DNA from: Perca fluviatilis | Taxonomy: Eukaryota > Chordata > Actinopteri > Perciformes > Percidae | DNA length: 64,000 nucleotides | Direction of reading: 5' to 3' | Assembly: GCF_010015445.1 (NCBI RefSeq) | Contig: NC_053114.1 | Location: 34,665,475 to 34,729,474 of the forward strand | Notes under the pieces: generated by a model | What the model was told of the DNA's origin: nothing | The model's database searches: none | Seen by the model: the letters and a program-made list of their open reading frames with translations, nothing else | Shown: in pieces, positions 35,004 through 45,899 of the stretch | Layout of the letters: every line of letters starts with the position of its first letter | Position numbering within the stretch: position 1 is the stretch's first letter | Made by a program: the position numbers and the translations under genes

Positions 35004-38000
35004 GCAGCAGCAAGCACAACACTGCCCATGGTGACACCCCTCTCTGCTCCAAAGAGTTTAAATTTTGTTCCATTTGATCTACTTAGGTTTTTAGTTTTAG
35101 AACTGTACTTTGAGAGAATGGATCAAATGTGAATTAATAACCTTTTTTGGACAGTCTTTGATACGATATATCAATATTCTGTTACAACTGGAGGGCATAG
35201 GTTTAGGTCTTGTGTAGTTTTGTTTTCTTCTATTCAAATACATTCAGACCTGACTTCACAGTATATCTGAAATGCGCCCTGATTGACCTCTTGTGGTCAG
35301 ATTTAACTTCTCTTCTAATTTAATTATATATGTAGGGAAAATGGGACTGTTGCCTAATACATATTTGAACATTTAGGCTACATTTACATTGCTGCGTTTT
35401 GGTTTTTAAGTGGAGTTTTGAGCCAAAAGCGATTTCTGTGCACACGTTTTTAGCTCCAGTAGAAAAGCTAATCTCTGTTTAAACTAACACACCCAAACCC
35501 CATATCTCATCAACATTCTCGTATACTGGGCATAAACAGGAGGCAGCGTATACTCCGCCGGTTGCTGGTAGTAGCTTAGTCTCAGAGAACGAGACATCAT
35601 GACCGATAAGACCCAGTCAGGTAGTGAAACTTTGGCATCCGTGTCAGTGTTGCCAAAGGTCTCCGTTTGCGGCCGTTGAGAATGCAACACAACCCCTCAG
35701 ATTCCAAACCAAAACGGGTCAGAAGTGATCTCAAAGGTCTCTGGTTTAGAGGCTCTGAAATGCCAGAGCAGTGGGAATGCTAGTTGTAAATGTAGCAAAA
35801 GATATTTGTTTTTAAACCAAAACATAGCAATGTACTTGTAGCCTTACACTTGGTCATAAAGCTGGAGAAGAGGGTAGGTGGGATATTGAGTTCATCCTCT
35901 CTGCAATCTAGTCTCTAGTGTGTGAATTTGCAATAGGGTTTGGAAGCTTTCTTATGCCTTACACACAGTAAAAAGTTAATTAGGTTGTCTTTCACTGCCG
36001 AATGTAGGAATTTATTGGAGTGTTTGCACTATACTCATTTTTGGACACACGCATCCTTGACCTGGAGACTATTTGGCTTGGGTGTTTGGATTTTTCTCTA
36101 CAGTCACTTGGGTGCCGTCACACCTGTGTTCACAGCTGTTTATCTCTGATTGAATCACCCTAGATCCATTTCAGTGTACGTGTGTGTGCAGGACCCTGGG
36201 CCGCTACGAGCTGGTCAAAGATTATCCTCAACAGGAACAGGTTTAGCTATTAAAGGCTGGCAGCTTTCCATGGTGTAAACCTAGTAGATACAAACAGATG
36301 AGAAAGGGATAGTTCAGATGGGAATTGGCATATTTTTCTGACATAAACTGGTACGCACTTATCTTGATATTGATCCATGGATGTTGGTACAGATGTGGAA
36401 GGCGATACGTGTCAGCACCAGTTTGGGTCGGTTGAAAAAAAAAACCTTTTTAAATCACAACACAGTAGTCAAACAACATGTTAACCATCCTCAGTGCATC
36501 TATAGTGTATTCTGATCTGTAATAGAACGATTTTATTTGCTGAGTGATACAGAAATGATTCTGAAACAAACAATAGAATCAAACATGGGTATACACCATC
36601 GATGTAATATGTTGTTGACGGTTAAAACGAGCACTGGCATATCTTTATCCAAAGGATCTGCAGATTAACGCCTATACGTTAGATCAGTATCGCCACCAGT
36701 GAATATCTCACGCAACCTAATGTCAAATCTGGAATGCACACTAATCATGTATATGGTTAAATAAGTATTGCTTTAGTGATGTAAATAGTAATCAATTACT
36801 GGCCGCTACTATTTCTGCAACTATGTCTACCACCACTAGGTTACTATTAATGCTTTCTACTGATGCTGCTGTATTTAAAAATGGGACCTACTGCCTTTTC
36901 CCCTCACATAGGTATATAAAATGCTGACAAATAAAGAGTCCCTGGATCAGATCATCGTGGCTACACCAGGGCTCAGGTCAGACCCAGTCGCCCTAGGTAA
37001 GACCTGCTGAGTTTTTTTAAAGGTGCTGTAGGTAGGATTGTGAAGATCCAGGACTTAGGACCCTTTCTGCTAAAGCCCAAAACGGTCTCCTAAGCTCCTC
37101 CACCCACAAGGGGTAATGAATGCGTGTGCATGAGCAGTGATTGACACGCAGTCAGACACCCACCCTGGCCCTGATTGGTGAATCTGAACTGGGAGCGGTG
37201 GATTTTTGCAAATCGCACTACAGGCTGTAGGTGGAGCCAGAGGAGCCGGATTTTTTTTTTTTTTTTTTTTTTAAATACCAGTTTCATATAGTTCTACTGG
37301 AACATAGGGTCAGTTTCAGCAAATATGACAGAAAGTTAGTTAGTTTTATAAGTCTTTCCTACTGCATCTTTAATGCTGTTATGCCATCTCATTGTACCGG
37401 GCAAATATGTTAATGGTAACATTTCCCCTCACGTCCTTTTTATCTGTTCAGGGGTGCTCCAAGACAAAGATCTCTTCGTGCAGTTCACAGACCCTAACAT
37501 GCTGGACGTGTGAGTGTGGCTTTTCTTTTGTTATTGGCTCTGATGTGACACATTAATAATAAGTCCAGCACAGACACACGAGTGGAAGGTCATTTAAATC
37601 TGCATCTATACTTTTCTGTCGGTTTCGTAGATTGATCAGTTCACACCCAGCCCTCGTTAACGCCATCATCCTGGTCCTGCACTCTGTGGCAGGCAGCATG
37701 CCTGCTCAGTCCAGTGCCAGCTCTTCTCGCAACGTCTCTGCCAGTTCTTACAGTGATATGCCAGGTAGGCAAGGACGATGGCGCAGTAAAAATGAAATCT
37801 ATGACAAGCAAGAGAGGAACACTTATAGTAATAAAGAATTGTTGTTGACAAACTCCAGATATTAACACAACTGATCTGAGGCAGACAATAGTTCAAAGTG
37901 ATGGTTAGGAGTAATTTCACCCTAGGGTCCTTTGCACCACGACCTTGTTAAAATTATTATACCTTATTTAAATAACACTTGCCTGCTGGCTTCTGCTCTC

Positions 38001-40206
38001 TGCTGCCGGTAGTTAGACGAGTGCTTCGACGTCTACAAATTACAACACCGAAAAGAGATGCAACAAAAAATATTTATTAATTTAATGATTAAATAAGGTA
38101 GTGTCTCCAAACTTACCTCAATTATTAATTGTCTCCTGCTAGTTGTACTACAGCACTTACTTTTAAATATAAGTTAAATTAATAAATATTTTTGTTGTAT
38201 CTCTTTTCGGTGTTGTAGTTTGTAGATGTCCCTAAGCACTCGTCTTACTGCCGGTAGCAGCAGAGAGCAGAAGCCAGCAGGCAAGTGTTATTTAAATAAA
38301 CTCCTGGTGTACTTACAAACTTTCCAATCCATCGTTTTATGAGTGCATAACCTATTTGTACTAGTGTAGACGTTTGGTATCATTTTGGGAATTATTAGTG
38401 GGGTAATGTACAAGATACACTCTTGGATCCATTAGCGCCTGTACTAAGCTATTCAGCTGATAACGCTAACTCTCCCAATGTTCGATCCAGGTGAAAAAAG
38501 CTTCTGGGGGGGGGGGTGTTTGGCTCGAGGTCGTGGTACAAAGGACCCTAGGGTGAAATTACTCCGAACCATCACTTTAATATTTTGATACAATGCAACA
38601 GATAACTACTGGCAGTATAGTAAAGTGTACCTTTTTTTTCTGTATCAGTTTTTGTTGCGTTTTCACTACATATGTACAAATCCTTTTTATCCGGCAGGGG
38701 GCTTCATGTTTGAGGGCATGTCTGACGATGAGGAAGATTTCCAGTCCGTGAGTCACTCTGCTTGATACTCAACATCAGATATCATATACAGGAAAACTGA
38801 TGATGCAAGGCTATCTTTCTGTGTCTGATTGTGTGTAACAGGGGAGCCCAGCAGGTCCCTCCAACCGAGCGGGAGGCTCATCGGGATTGCGACCAGTTTC
38901 TCTGAGCCACAGTGGAGCGACGGGCCCTCGGCCGATAACGCAGAGCGAGCTGGCGACAGCTTTGGCCCTCGCCAGCACTCCTGACAGCAGTGCGGTCACT
39001 CCAACAACTTCAAGCCAGGTGAGATGTATTTCCATTTAGAAAAAGATACACAGACGCATGTATATTCTTTCCTACTTACTTAATAGATACTGTAGAATTG
39101 ACGCAAGATTAAAATATGACACGTTAAAGACATTTCTTATGTATTGAAAACATGATCTCTGACACATTAATGCAGGTGAATACATTGATGTTTGGATTTT
39201 CTTGTCTGCCTTTGATATAGGCGGACCCCTCCAGTGGCGTAGCCCCTATGCCAGCAGGGACCCCAGTCAGTAACGATCTCTTCAGCCAGGCTCTACAGCA
39301 AGCTCTGCAAGCCTCCAACATGTCTGCTCTACAGGTGGGGATGTAAACTCGTAGACTAAATCCCACATATACAATTCATGAAGGAGATGTACTTTGAAAT
39401 ATCAAATAATGTTTAAAGTGCTCATATTGTGCTTTTTGGCTTTTCCCCTTTCCTTTATTGTGTTACATATCTTTTTTTGTGCATGTTATAGGTTTATAAA
39501 GTGAAAATGCCCAAAGTCCACCCCAAAGGGACTTACCACCTCCAACAGAAAACACTGTTCACAAACTGCTCCAAACAGCTCTAATGTAGTCCAGCCTTTA
39601 CTTCCGTGACGAACGTGCGTCACTTTGTGACACGTTATAATGCTCGCCTAGCTGCTAGCGTGGCACGCCCTCATGCTCTGCAACGGACTAGCTAGCAGTA
39701 CTTGCTGCGCGTGTGCGACTCCCAACAAAGATGGTACAGAAGTGAGATGCCTCACTCTGTAGCTAAAACTGAGAGCTCAACACACAGGGTGAAAAGAGGA
39801 GCTGCAGCAATGTGCAGTACAACAAATATATGGTGTTTTCTGAAAATTAAATCATGTAAACTTATTCTGGTACAACCTCTAAATACAATTATGAACCTGA
39901 AAATGAGCATAATATGAGCACTTTAAATGGTAACTGGCCTGTATTTTTTGGTGGTATTAGTGTAAGGTATACACTGCAGCTGTAAAGTTGTTTATGCAGA
40001 GCTTAAACGAGGCAGGAGTAAAAATGATTGGTGCTTATTCAGTGAATGTGTTTTTGTTTTGCTAGGGCCGCTGGCAGTCCCAGATGCAGCAGCTCAGGGA
40101 CATGGGGATCCAGGATGAGGAGCTAATGCTGAGGGCGCTGCAGGCCACAGATGGTGACATCCAGGCTGCCCTGGAGCTCATATTTGCTGGAGGCCCAGGA
40201 CTCTGA
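34329..40206 (+). CDS. ubl7: Ubiquitin-like protein 7 (UBL7), complete, ten coding exons
   Basis: UBL7 is an adaptor-like protein with an N-terminal ubiquitin-like domain and a C-terminal UBA domain that can bind ubiquitin. Coding exons: 34329-34503, 34639-34758, 34870-34955, 36912-36996, 37452-37509, 37631-37764, 38698-38747, 38842-39018, 39221-39334, 40066-40206. All have AG/GT borders and compatible phases, and sum to 1140 nt, that is 379 codons plus stop, almost the mammalian length (about 380). Exons 1-2 give the ubiquitin-like domain (ending CGRKLKDDLTLDACGIQPGS). The middle has NKESLDQIIVATPGL, SHPALVNAIILVLHSVAGS and RPITQSELATALALASTP. The last exon is the UBA: MQQLRDMGIQDEELMLRALQ then DGDIQAALELIFAGG. 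No stop or frameshift interrupts it. Three introns are dominated by TTAA MITEs. Identification is very secure. Confidence 0.97.
34969..35010. repeat. (GCAC)n then (GCA)n repeat in a ubl7 intron
   Basis: Eight or so CGCA units followed by AGC units begin 14 bp after the donor of the third coding exon. Confidence 0.9.
37021..37369. mobile_element. TTAA-flanked MITE in a ubl7 intron
   Basis: The ends AGGTGCTGTAGGTAGGA and TCTTTCCTACTGCATCT form an imperfect inverted repeat. TTAA sits at 37017-37020 and 37370-37373. It fills 349 of the 455 bp of this intron and starts about 24 bp after the donor. The poly-T run near 37250 is internal. Confidence 0.75.
37897..38576. mobile_element. Two-level palindromic MITE in a ubl7 intron
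   Basis: The outer inverted ends are at least 50 bp long: AGTGATGGTTAGGAGTAATT... on the left, and the near-complement ...AATTACTCCGAACCATCACT on the right. The right flank is TTAA and the left is TCAA, a one-base change from TTAA. Within it lies a second inverted repeat with about 130-bp arms (about 37964-38094 and 38173-38299). It occupies about 680 of 933 intron bases. Confidence 0.85.
37964..38299. repeat. Inner inverted repeat (about 130-bp arms, about 80-bp loop)
   Basis: Left arm contains ACACTTGCCTGCTGGCTTCT and ACAACACCGAAAAGAGAT. Right arm contains their complements in reverse order, AGAAGCCAGCAGGCAAGTGT and ATCTCTTTTCGGTGTTGT. Only a few bases differ, so the arms could pair in RNA or extrude as a cruciform. 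Confidence 0.88.
39417..39922. mobile_element. TTAA-flanked MITE, copy C, in the last ubl7 intron
   Basis: Starts AGTGCTCATATT and ends AATATGAGCACT with TTAA at 39413-39416 and 39923-39926. It is 506 bp of a 731-bp intron. It carries a plus-strand frame (39702-39917) closely matching a frame in copy B, which is repeat sequence rather than a gene. Confidence 0.88.
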
Positions 40207-40282
40207 GCCCGTACCCCACGGACAAAGCCTTTTCTAGAGGAGAGAAAGCAGAACAAAGCTTGTATTTGTGCTGCCCAGACAT

Positions 40283-40288
40283 AATAAA
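40283..40288 (+). terminator. ubl7 polyadenylation signal, proximal
   Basis: AATAAA about 77 bp after the ubl7 stop codon. Confidence 0.55.
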
Positions 40289-40423
40289 TTATGGCTTTAC
40301 AGACATAAAATATATAGACTCTTTGAATTATTACACTGTTTACGCCATTTAAATACTGTACAGTATCACATCTGAGTTCCACAAATTTCTTTTTCTTTTT
40401 CTTATTGATGTGACTAGACTTGT

Positions 40424-40429
40424 AATAAA
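40424..40429 (+). terminator. ubl7 polyadenylation signal, distal
   Basis: AATAAA about 220 bp after the stop, followed by GT-rich DNA. Which of the two signals is used cannot be decided here. Confidence 0.5.
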
Positions 40430-40479
40430 TGTAATAATGCTTACCTCATCATCTCCTGAGCCTGTCTTCCTGTTATTTA

Positions 40480-42122
40480 ATAGGTGACATTGACCGTAAC
40501 ATACTGCGTTGGTCTAGTCCGTCTAATTTAAATATTTGTTTGCTTCTTGATTGTATAAACATATAATTATAAAAGTTTTGGGTTGCAGTATTAAAATATG
40601 GGCCTCATATAGTGCTCTAAAAGCCATTCTGTATTTACCAAACCTGTGTAGTTCATATATTAGTACACTAGATGGCAATGCAGTAGTTTATTTCTATCCA
40701 GACGGGATAGTCATCACAAGTCACCCTAGCAGACTTACTGCTTGTTTATTTGCTCTTTCTTCCTCTCCTAAATTTCAAATCCTGCTTTTGATTTGCCCTC
40801 TGTTGAACAGTGTTTCATAAATGGTTGTTTTATTTGAAGTTGTGGGTTTTCATATATTTCTTTGTAAAGGCAATATGCTTATACAGCCAGTAACATAAAA
40901 AGGAAGTTGCACAGATAAGGTGATAGCTGTATTAACATCCACTGAGATGTTGCTGTGCTTGTTGGAGCATTGTTAACCATTAGCTGAGCACCCCCTTTCT
41001 CCCCCCCCTCCCCCCCCAGCCTTATTACAGAAGGCTACATTTGCTTTGTCTCGCTGTCTCCCATCAGGGTATTTTAAGGGAGGACATATTGCGTGCCCCC
41101 CTCTGCTACCTACAGTTTTCCATCTACAGTAATTGCCCTGCTTAGTTTTATTACTGCATCTGTGACTGTGACAGCTCAATCAGTGGATTGCCCTTTCATG
41201 AGCACAGCACCCAAACAGCGCTTTGTGTCCGTCTGTCCCCATTACCGTTTTATATGCATGCACACCTGCGGGCAATTTTCCCCTCCAACTGGCTCCAAGG
41301 GTATTTTAAAAAACAAAGCATTTCCACTGTGCTGAAGGAACCAGTGTCATAGTTCCAACAAAACAATAGTGAATGAAAGTGTCATTGTCTTTCTAGCAAA
41401 TAAAAAAAAAGAGACTGCCTGTCTAGATAAACAAGTGGAATTTTAAACCCAGCCGGAGTAATGTGGAATAGTTTTGCATTGATTTCCATTAAGACATGTT
41501 TTTCTGTACTTCTGATGCTAGTAAGCTGTGAAGTCAGTCCGTGGAATGTGTTGCACGCACTTTACAGTAGTGTATTGTTTCTGTTTACTGTTATTATGCC
41601 AAGCCTTTCATCACAAGCATCATAACTGCAGCTTTCAGGACATTCTAAACGATTTACTGTGGAAAATCATGTGAAATTGTCATGGAGACACTCCATGGTG
41701 TGCGAAATGCCGCCACATATGATATAAAAAGCAATTATTGCCCACCATATTTAGGTCCCTTTTGTTAGTCAGCTGTGAGAGTAGTATTGACAATATGTAA
41801 TCTCTTGTCTGATATTAAATCCTATATATCCACCCTTATGTCAAAAAAGAACAGAAATTGCAATACACTTGAACTGAAAAGTATTGTTTGCACCTGTCGA
41901 CTCTTTCAAAACCTCTTCATCATTGTAAGAACTGGCTAAAAATCTATGTATTCTGCTAAAATTATAGGAATAAAGATGACAGGGTAGCAAAATATTTTTG
42001 GAAAATCCAACACTTCTTTTTTTTTTATGGCAGCTGTATTGCACCTGCTGGTGGCACACTCCGTCACAAGTGAACCACCAACTTTGAAGATCTCAGAGGG
42101 AGCAGAATTAATTAAAAAACAC
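40480..42122. other. Intergenic DNA between ubl7 and the RTE LINE
   Basis: No exon or classifiable transposon is seen. Confidence 0.45.
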
Positions 42123-42229
42123 ACTGTTATTTCTCAGCCCCTGGCTGAGCGCCGCTACTTTGGAGTTTACCCCGGTGGACGAGAGGGTCGCCTCACTACG
42201 CTTGCGGGTTGTAGGGGCATGGGGCTCCA

Positions 42230-42784
42230 GTGGGGGACTCCATTGTTCTGCTGAGGGACTTCAACGTGCACGTGGGCAATGATGGAGACACATGGAGAGG
42301 CGTGATTGGGAGGAGCGGCCTCCCTGATCTAAACCAGAGTGGCTATTTGTTGTTGGACTTCTGTGCTAGTCATGGATTGTCTATAACAAATACCATGTTC
42401 GAACATAGGAATGCTCTTAAGTGTATTTGGTACCAGAGCACCCTAGGCCAAAGGTCAATGATTGATTTTATAATCGTTTCATCTGATCTGAGGCCGCATG
42501 TTTTGGACATTCGGGTGAAGAGAGGGGAGGAGCTGTCAACCGATCACCATCTGGTGGTGAGTTGGGTCAGGGGGTGGGGGAAGACTCTGGACAGACCTGG
42601 TAAGCCCAAACGGGTAGTGCGGGTAAATTGGGAACGTCTGGAGGAGGCCCCTGTCCGACAGACTTTCAACTCAGGCTGGGGCATTGAACCCGAGTGGACA
42701 ATGTTCAAAGTTTCCATTGCTGAAGCTGCGGCGAGGAGCTGTGGTCTTAGGGTCTTAGGTGCCTCAAGGGGCGGTAACCCATGA
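42230..42784 (+). pseudogene. RTE LINE endonuclease C-terminal part
   Basis: The frame includes [33 protein letters not shown] and [10 protein letters not shown], matching the conserved GDFN, IDF and SDHH motifs of the apurinic-like endonuclease. The aspartate before FN is present although the usual glycine is changed to arginine. A frame break follows at about 42780. Confidence 0.85.
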
Positions 42785-42802
42785 ACACCGTGGTGGACAC
42801 CG

Positions 42803-44627
42803 GTGGTCAGGGAAGCCGTCCGACTGAAGAAGGAGTCTTTCAGGGATATGTTATCCCAGAGGACTCTGGAGGCAGTTGCAGGGTACCGAAGGGCCCGAAG
42901 GGCTGCAGCCTCTGCCGTGAAAGAGGCAAAGCAGCGGGTGTGGGAGAAGTTTGAAGAAGACATGGAGAAAGACTTTCGGTCGGCACCAAGGTGCTTCTGG
43001 AAAACTGTTCGTCACCTCAGGAGGGGGAAGCGGGGAACCATCCAAGCTGTGTACAGTAAGGATGGGACACTGTTGACCTCAACTGAGGAGGTAATAGGGT
43101 GGTGGAAGGAGCACTTTGACAAACTCCTGAATCCGACTAATATGCCCTCTATGTTAGAGGCAGAGCTGGATGATGATGGGGGATCGTTGTCAATTTCCCT
43201 GGTGGAAGTCACTGATGTAGTCAAACAACTCCACAGTGGCAAAGCCCTTGGGATTGATGAGATCCGTCCAGAAATGCTCAAGGCTCTTGGTGTGGAGGGG
43301 CTGTCCTGGTTGACACGCCTCTTCAACATTGCATGGAAGTCTGGGACAGTGCCAAAGGAGTGGCAGACCGGGGTGGTGGTTCCCCTTTTTAAAAAGGGGG
43401 ACCAGAGGGTGTGTGCCAATTACAGGGGTATCACACTTCTCAACCTCCCTGGTAAAGTCTACTCCAAGGGTTCGGCCGATAGTCGAACCTCAGATTGAAG
43501 AGGAAACGTCACAGGATTCCGTCCTGATTGTGGAACAACGGACCAGATCTTTACTCTCAAAGGATCCTGGAGGGAGCCTGGGAGTATGCCCATCCGGTCT
43601 ACGTGTGTTTCGTGGATTTGGAAAAGGCGTATGACCGGGTTCCCCGGGAGATACTGTGGGAGGTGCTGTGGGAGTATGGGGTGAGGGGGTCTCTTCTCAG
43701 GGCCATCCAATCTCTGTATGACCAAAGTGAGAGCTGTGTCCGGGTTCTCGGCAGTAAGTCGGACTCGTTTCAGGTGAGGGTTGGCCTCCTCCGTCACCAA
43801 TCCTGTTTGTAATATTTATGGACAGGATATCAAGACGTAGTCGGGGTGGGGAGGGGTTTCAGTTCGGTGGGCTGGGGATCTCATCGCTGCTCTTTGCAGA
43901 TGATGTGGTCCTGATGGCATCATTGGCCTGTGACCTTCAGCATTCAATGGATCGGTTCGCAGCCGAGTGTTGGGATGAGGATCAGCACCTCTAAATCTGA
44001 GGCCATGGTTCTCAGCAGGAAACCGATGGAGTGCTTACTCCAGGTAGGGAATGAGTCCTTACCCCAAGTGAAGGAGTTCAAGTACCTTGGGGTTTTGTTC
44101 GTGAGTGAGGGGACAATGGAGCCGGAGATTGGTCGGAGAATCGGCGCAGCGGGTGCGGTATTACATTCAATTTATCGCAAGGCAAAAGCTCTCAATCTAC
44201 CGGTCAGTTTTCGTTCCTACCCTCACCTATGGTCATGAAGGCTGGGTCATGACCGAAAGAACTAGATCCAGGGTACAAGCGGCCGAAATGGGTTTCCTCA
44301 GGAGGGTGGCTGGCGTCTCCCTTAGAGATAGGGTGAGAAGCTCAGTCATCCGTGAGGAGCTCGGAGTAGAGCCGCTGCTCCGCCGTCGAAAGGAGCCAGT
44401 TGAGGTGGTTCGGGCATCTGGTAAGGATGCCCCCTAGGCGCCTCCCTAGGGAGGTGTTCCAGGCACGTCCAGCTGGGAGGAGGCCTCGGGGAAGACCCAG
44501 GACTAGGTGGAGGGATTATATCTCCAATCTGGCCTGGGAACGCCTCAGGATCCCCCAGTCGGAGCTGGTTAATGTGGCTCGGGAAAGGGAAGTTTGGGGT
44601 CCCCTGCTGGAGCTGCTCCCCACGTGA
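42803..44627 (+). pseudogene. RTE LINE reverse transcriptase and C-terminus, frames broken
   Basis: Successive plus-strand frames at 42803-43498, 43528-43812, 43930-44238, 44105-44437 and 44400-44627 cover the polymerase in order: GKALGIDEIRPEMLKALG, VVVPLFKKGDQRVCANYRGI, CFVDLEKAYDRVPREILW, the LLFADDVVLMAS catalytic block near 43890-43920, EFKYLGVLF, and a basic LPREVFQARPAGRRPRGRPR end. At least four frame changes separate them, so no functional protein can result. Confidence 0.88.
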
Positions 44628-44679
44628 CCCGACACCGGATAAGCGGAAGAAGATGGATGGATGGACTGTTATTTCTCTT

Positions 44680-45660
44680 TTTCTTTCTATTTCCACCTAT
44701 AATTTTTTAGATCAATATAGTCCGTCTTCGTTGAGCCTTGCCACAGTTATCACAGAGTGCCTAAGCCACACTTGCCAAGCCAAAAAGGTTTTGAATAGCT
44801 GTGCGACTGTGTTATTTCCATTTTCAAGTGTTACCAAATGACACTGCGGTGGATGCATATCTGTGAGAAAATAAAAGCCCTCTTCTGAGCAGGAAAATGG
44901 CTTAAACAACTGGAAATATGACTTCCTAATGAATCAAGCCTGGAGCTTTGAAGCTGGCACAAATCTGCCCAATTACTCCCACGGTGACCTGGGATTCAGG
45001 TAATGAGCAAGGTTCTGCAGCGTGCCATTATAGGCAATATGTTAAACCAGTAGAAATCATCAATGCCAGAGCTTTGGAAATGATGTAAAAGCTCCTCTAA
45101 TCAAGCCTTCACAGACAAGCAGAACAATACGCTCACTATTCTCTCCAGATGAAATCCTCTGACCTGGCAGAGGAGGTGGGAAGGAAAGAGTTGGTATAAT
45201 GCCCTCCGTCCGCTTTTGTCTTTCTGAAAGGAGGCAACTCATGTGTTATTAACATAAGGTCTGTTACCTGAGATTGCTTTCTGTCTGGCGTGACTGAGCG
45301 GAATATGAAATGAGCTTCTGATGGACACAAGGCCATTATATCCCCTTGTGGGCCATTCATTGCTTTCAAGCCATGCTTTTATTCTTCCCCTTCTTCTTCA
45401 GCACTCTTTTTGTCCACAAAAGCGTCTTTGATGCAATTTATCCCAGGTGCTTTAACCCTTGATGGAGCTTCTATAGAGGAAAATAGAGCTGCTACAGAGG
45501 AAGAGGCAAAGATCAGCATAAACCACTGGGAGAAACTTTAAATAGCAACTGTTTTGTCTGAAGGCGTGGATTTGAAAAAAAACAACTACTGAACCTGAAA
45601 TGACATTTGAAATTGAAATTTGCTGATTCATTTGGTGCATAAGCATGTGTGTAGACAGTG
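44680..45660. other. Intergenic DNA; no gene recognised
   Basis: Unremarkable DNA without a classifiable repeat. Frames of 60-110 codons on both strands lack motifs. Confidence 0.45.
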
Positions 45661-45689
45661 CTGGGTATTGAAAAATGTCTTATCATTTT

Positions 45690-45881
45690 TTTTTTATAGA
45701 TTATTTTTTGGGCTTCTCTGCCTTTAATGGATAGGACAGCTAGACAAGAAAGGGGAGAGAGAGGGGGAAGACATGCAGGAAATTGTCACAGGTCGGACTC
45801 GAACCCTGGACCTCTGCGTCGAGGTACAAACCCCTATGTCCATGTGCTCCTGCTCTACCCACTGAGCAAACCCCGGCCACT
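45690..45881 (-). mobile_element. tRNA-derived SINE
   Basis: On the minus strand the head resembles a tRNA gene: an A box GCTCAGTGGGTAGAGC (45867-45852) and a B box GGTTCGAGTCC (45805-45795). A pyrimidine-rich body and the tail AGCCCAAAAAATAAT follow. Flanking sequences near 45674-45686 and 45885-45897 (TCTTATCATTTTT and TCTTATAATTTTT) are probably an aged target duplication. The tRNA part lacks a full cloverleaf, so it is not a functional tRNA gene. RNA polymerase III would be the expected transcriber. Confidence 0.82.
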
Positions 45882-45899
45882 ATCTTATAATTTTTAATG

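Larger units (their letters stand above)
42136..44664 (+). mobile_element. RTE-clade LINE (Rex3-like), 5'-truncated
   Basis: The 2.5-kb copy is flanked by a perfect 13-bp target duplication ACTGTTATTTCTC (42123-42135 and 44665-44677), which fixes its ends. It begins inside the endonuclease domain, continues through the reverse transcriptase and C-terminal region, and ends in ATGG/GATG units. A GATG tail is a known trait of the fish RTE element Rex3. Coding frames on the plus strand are broken several times by frameshifts and stops. It lies between ubl7 and the SH2-adaptor gene. Confidence 0.9.

Noticed and set aside
42544..44696. Minus-strand frames of 113-139 codons over the RTE element
   Set aside because: Antisense shadows of the LINE coding strand, which carries all recognisable motifs.
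45795..45867. Stand-alone tRNA gene
   Set aside because: A and B boxes are present, but no complete cloverleaf or anticodon arm can be drawn, and the sequence continues into a SINE body with flanking duplication.
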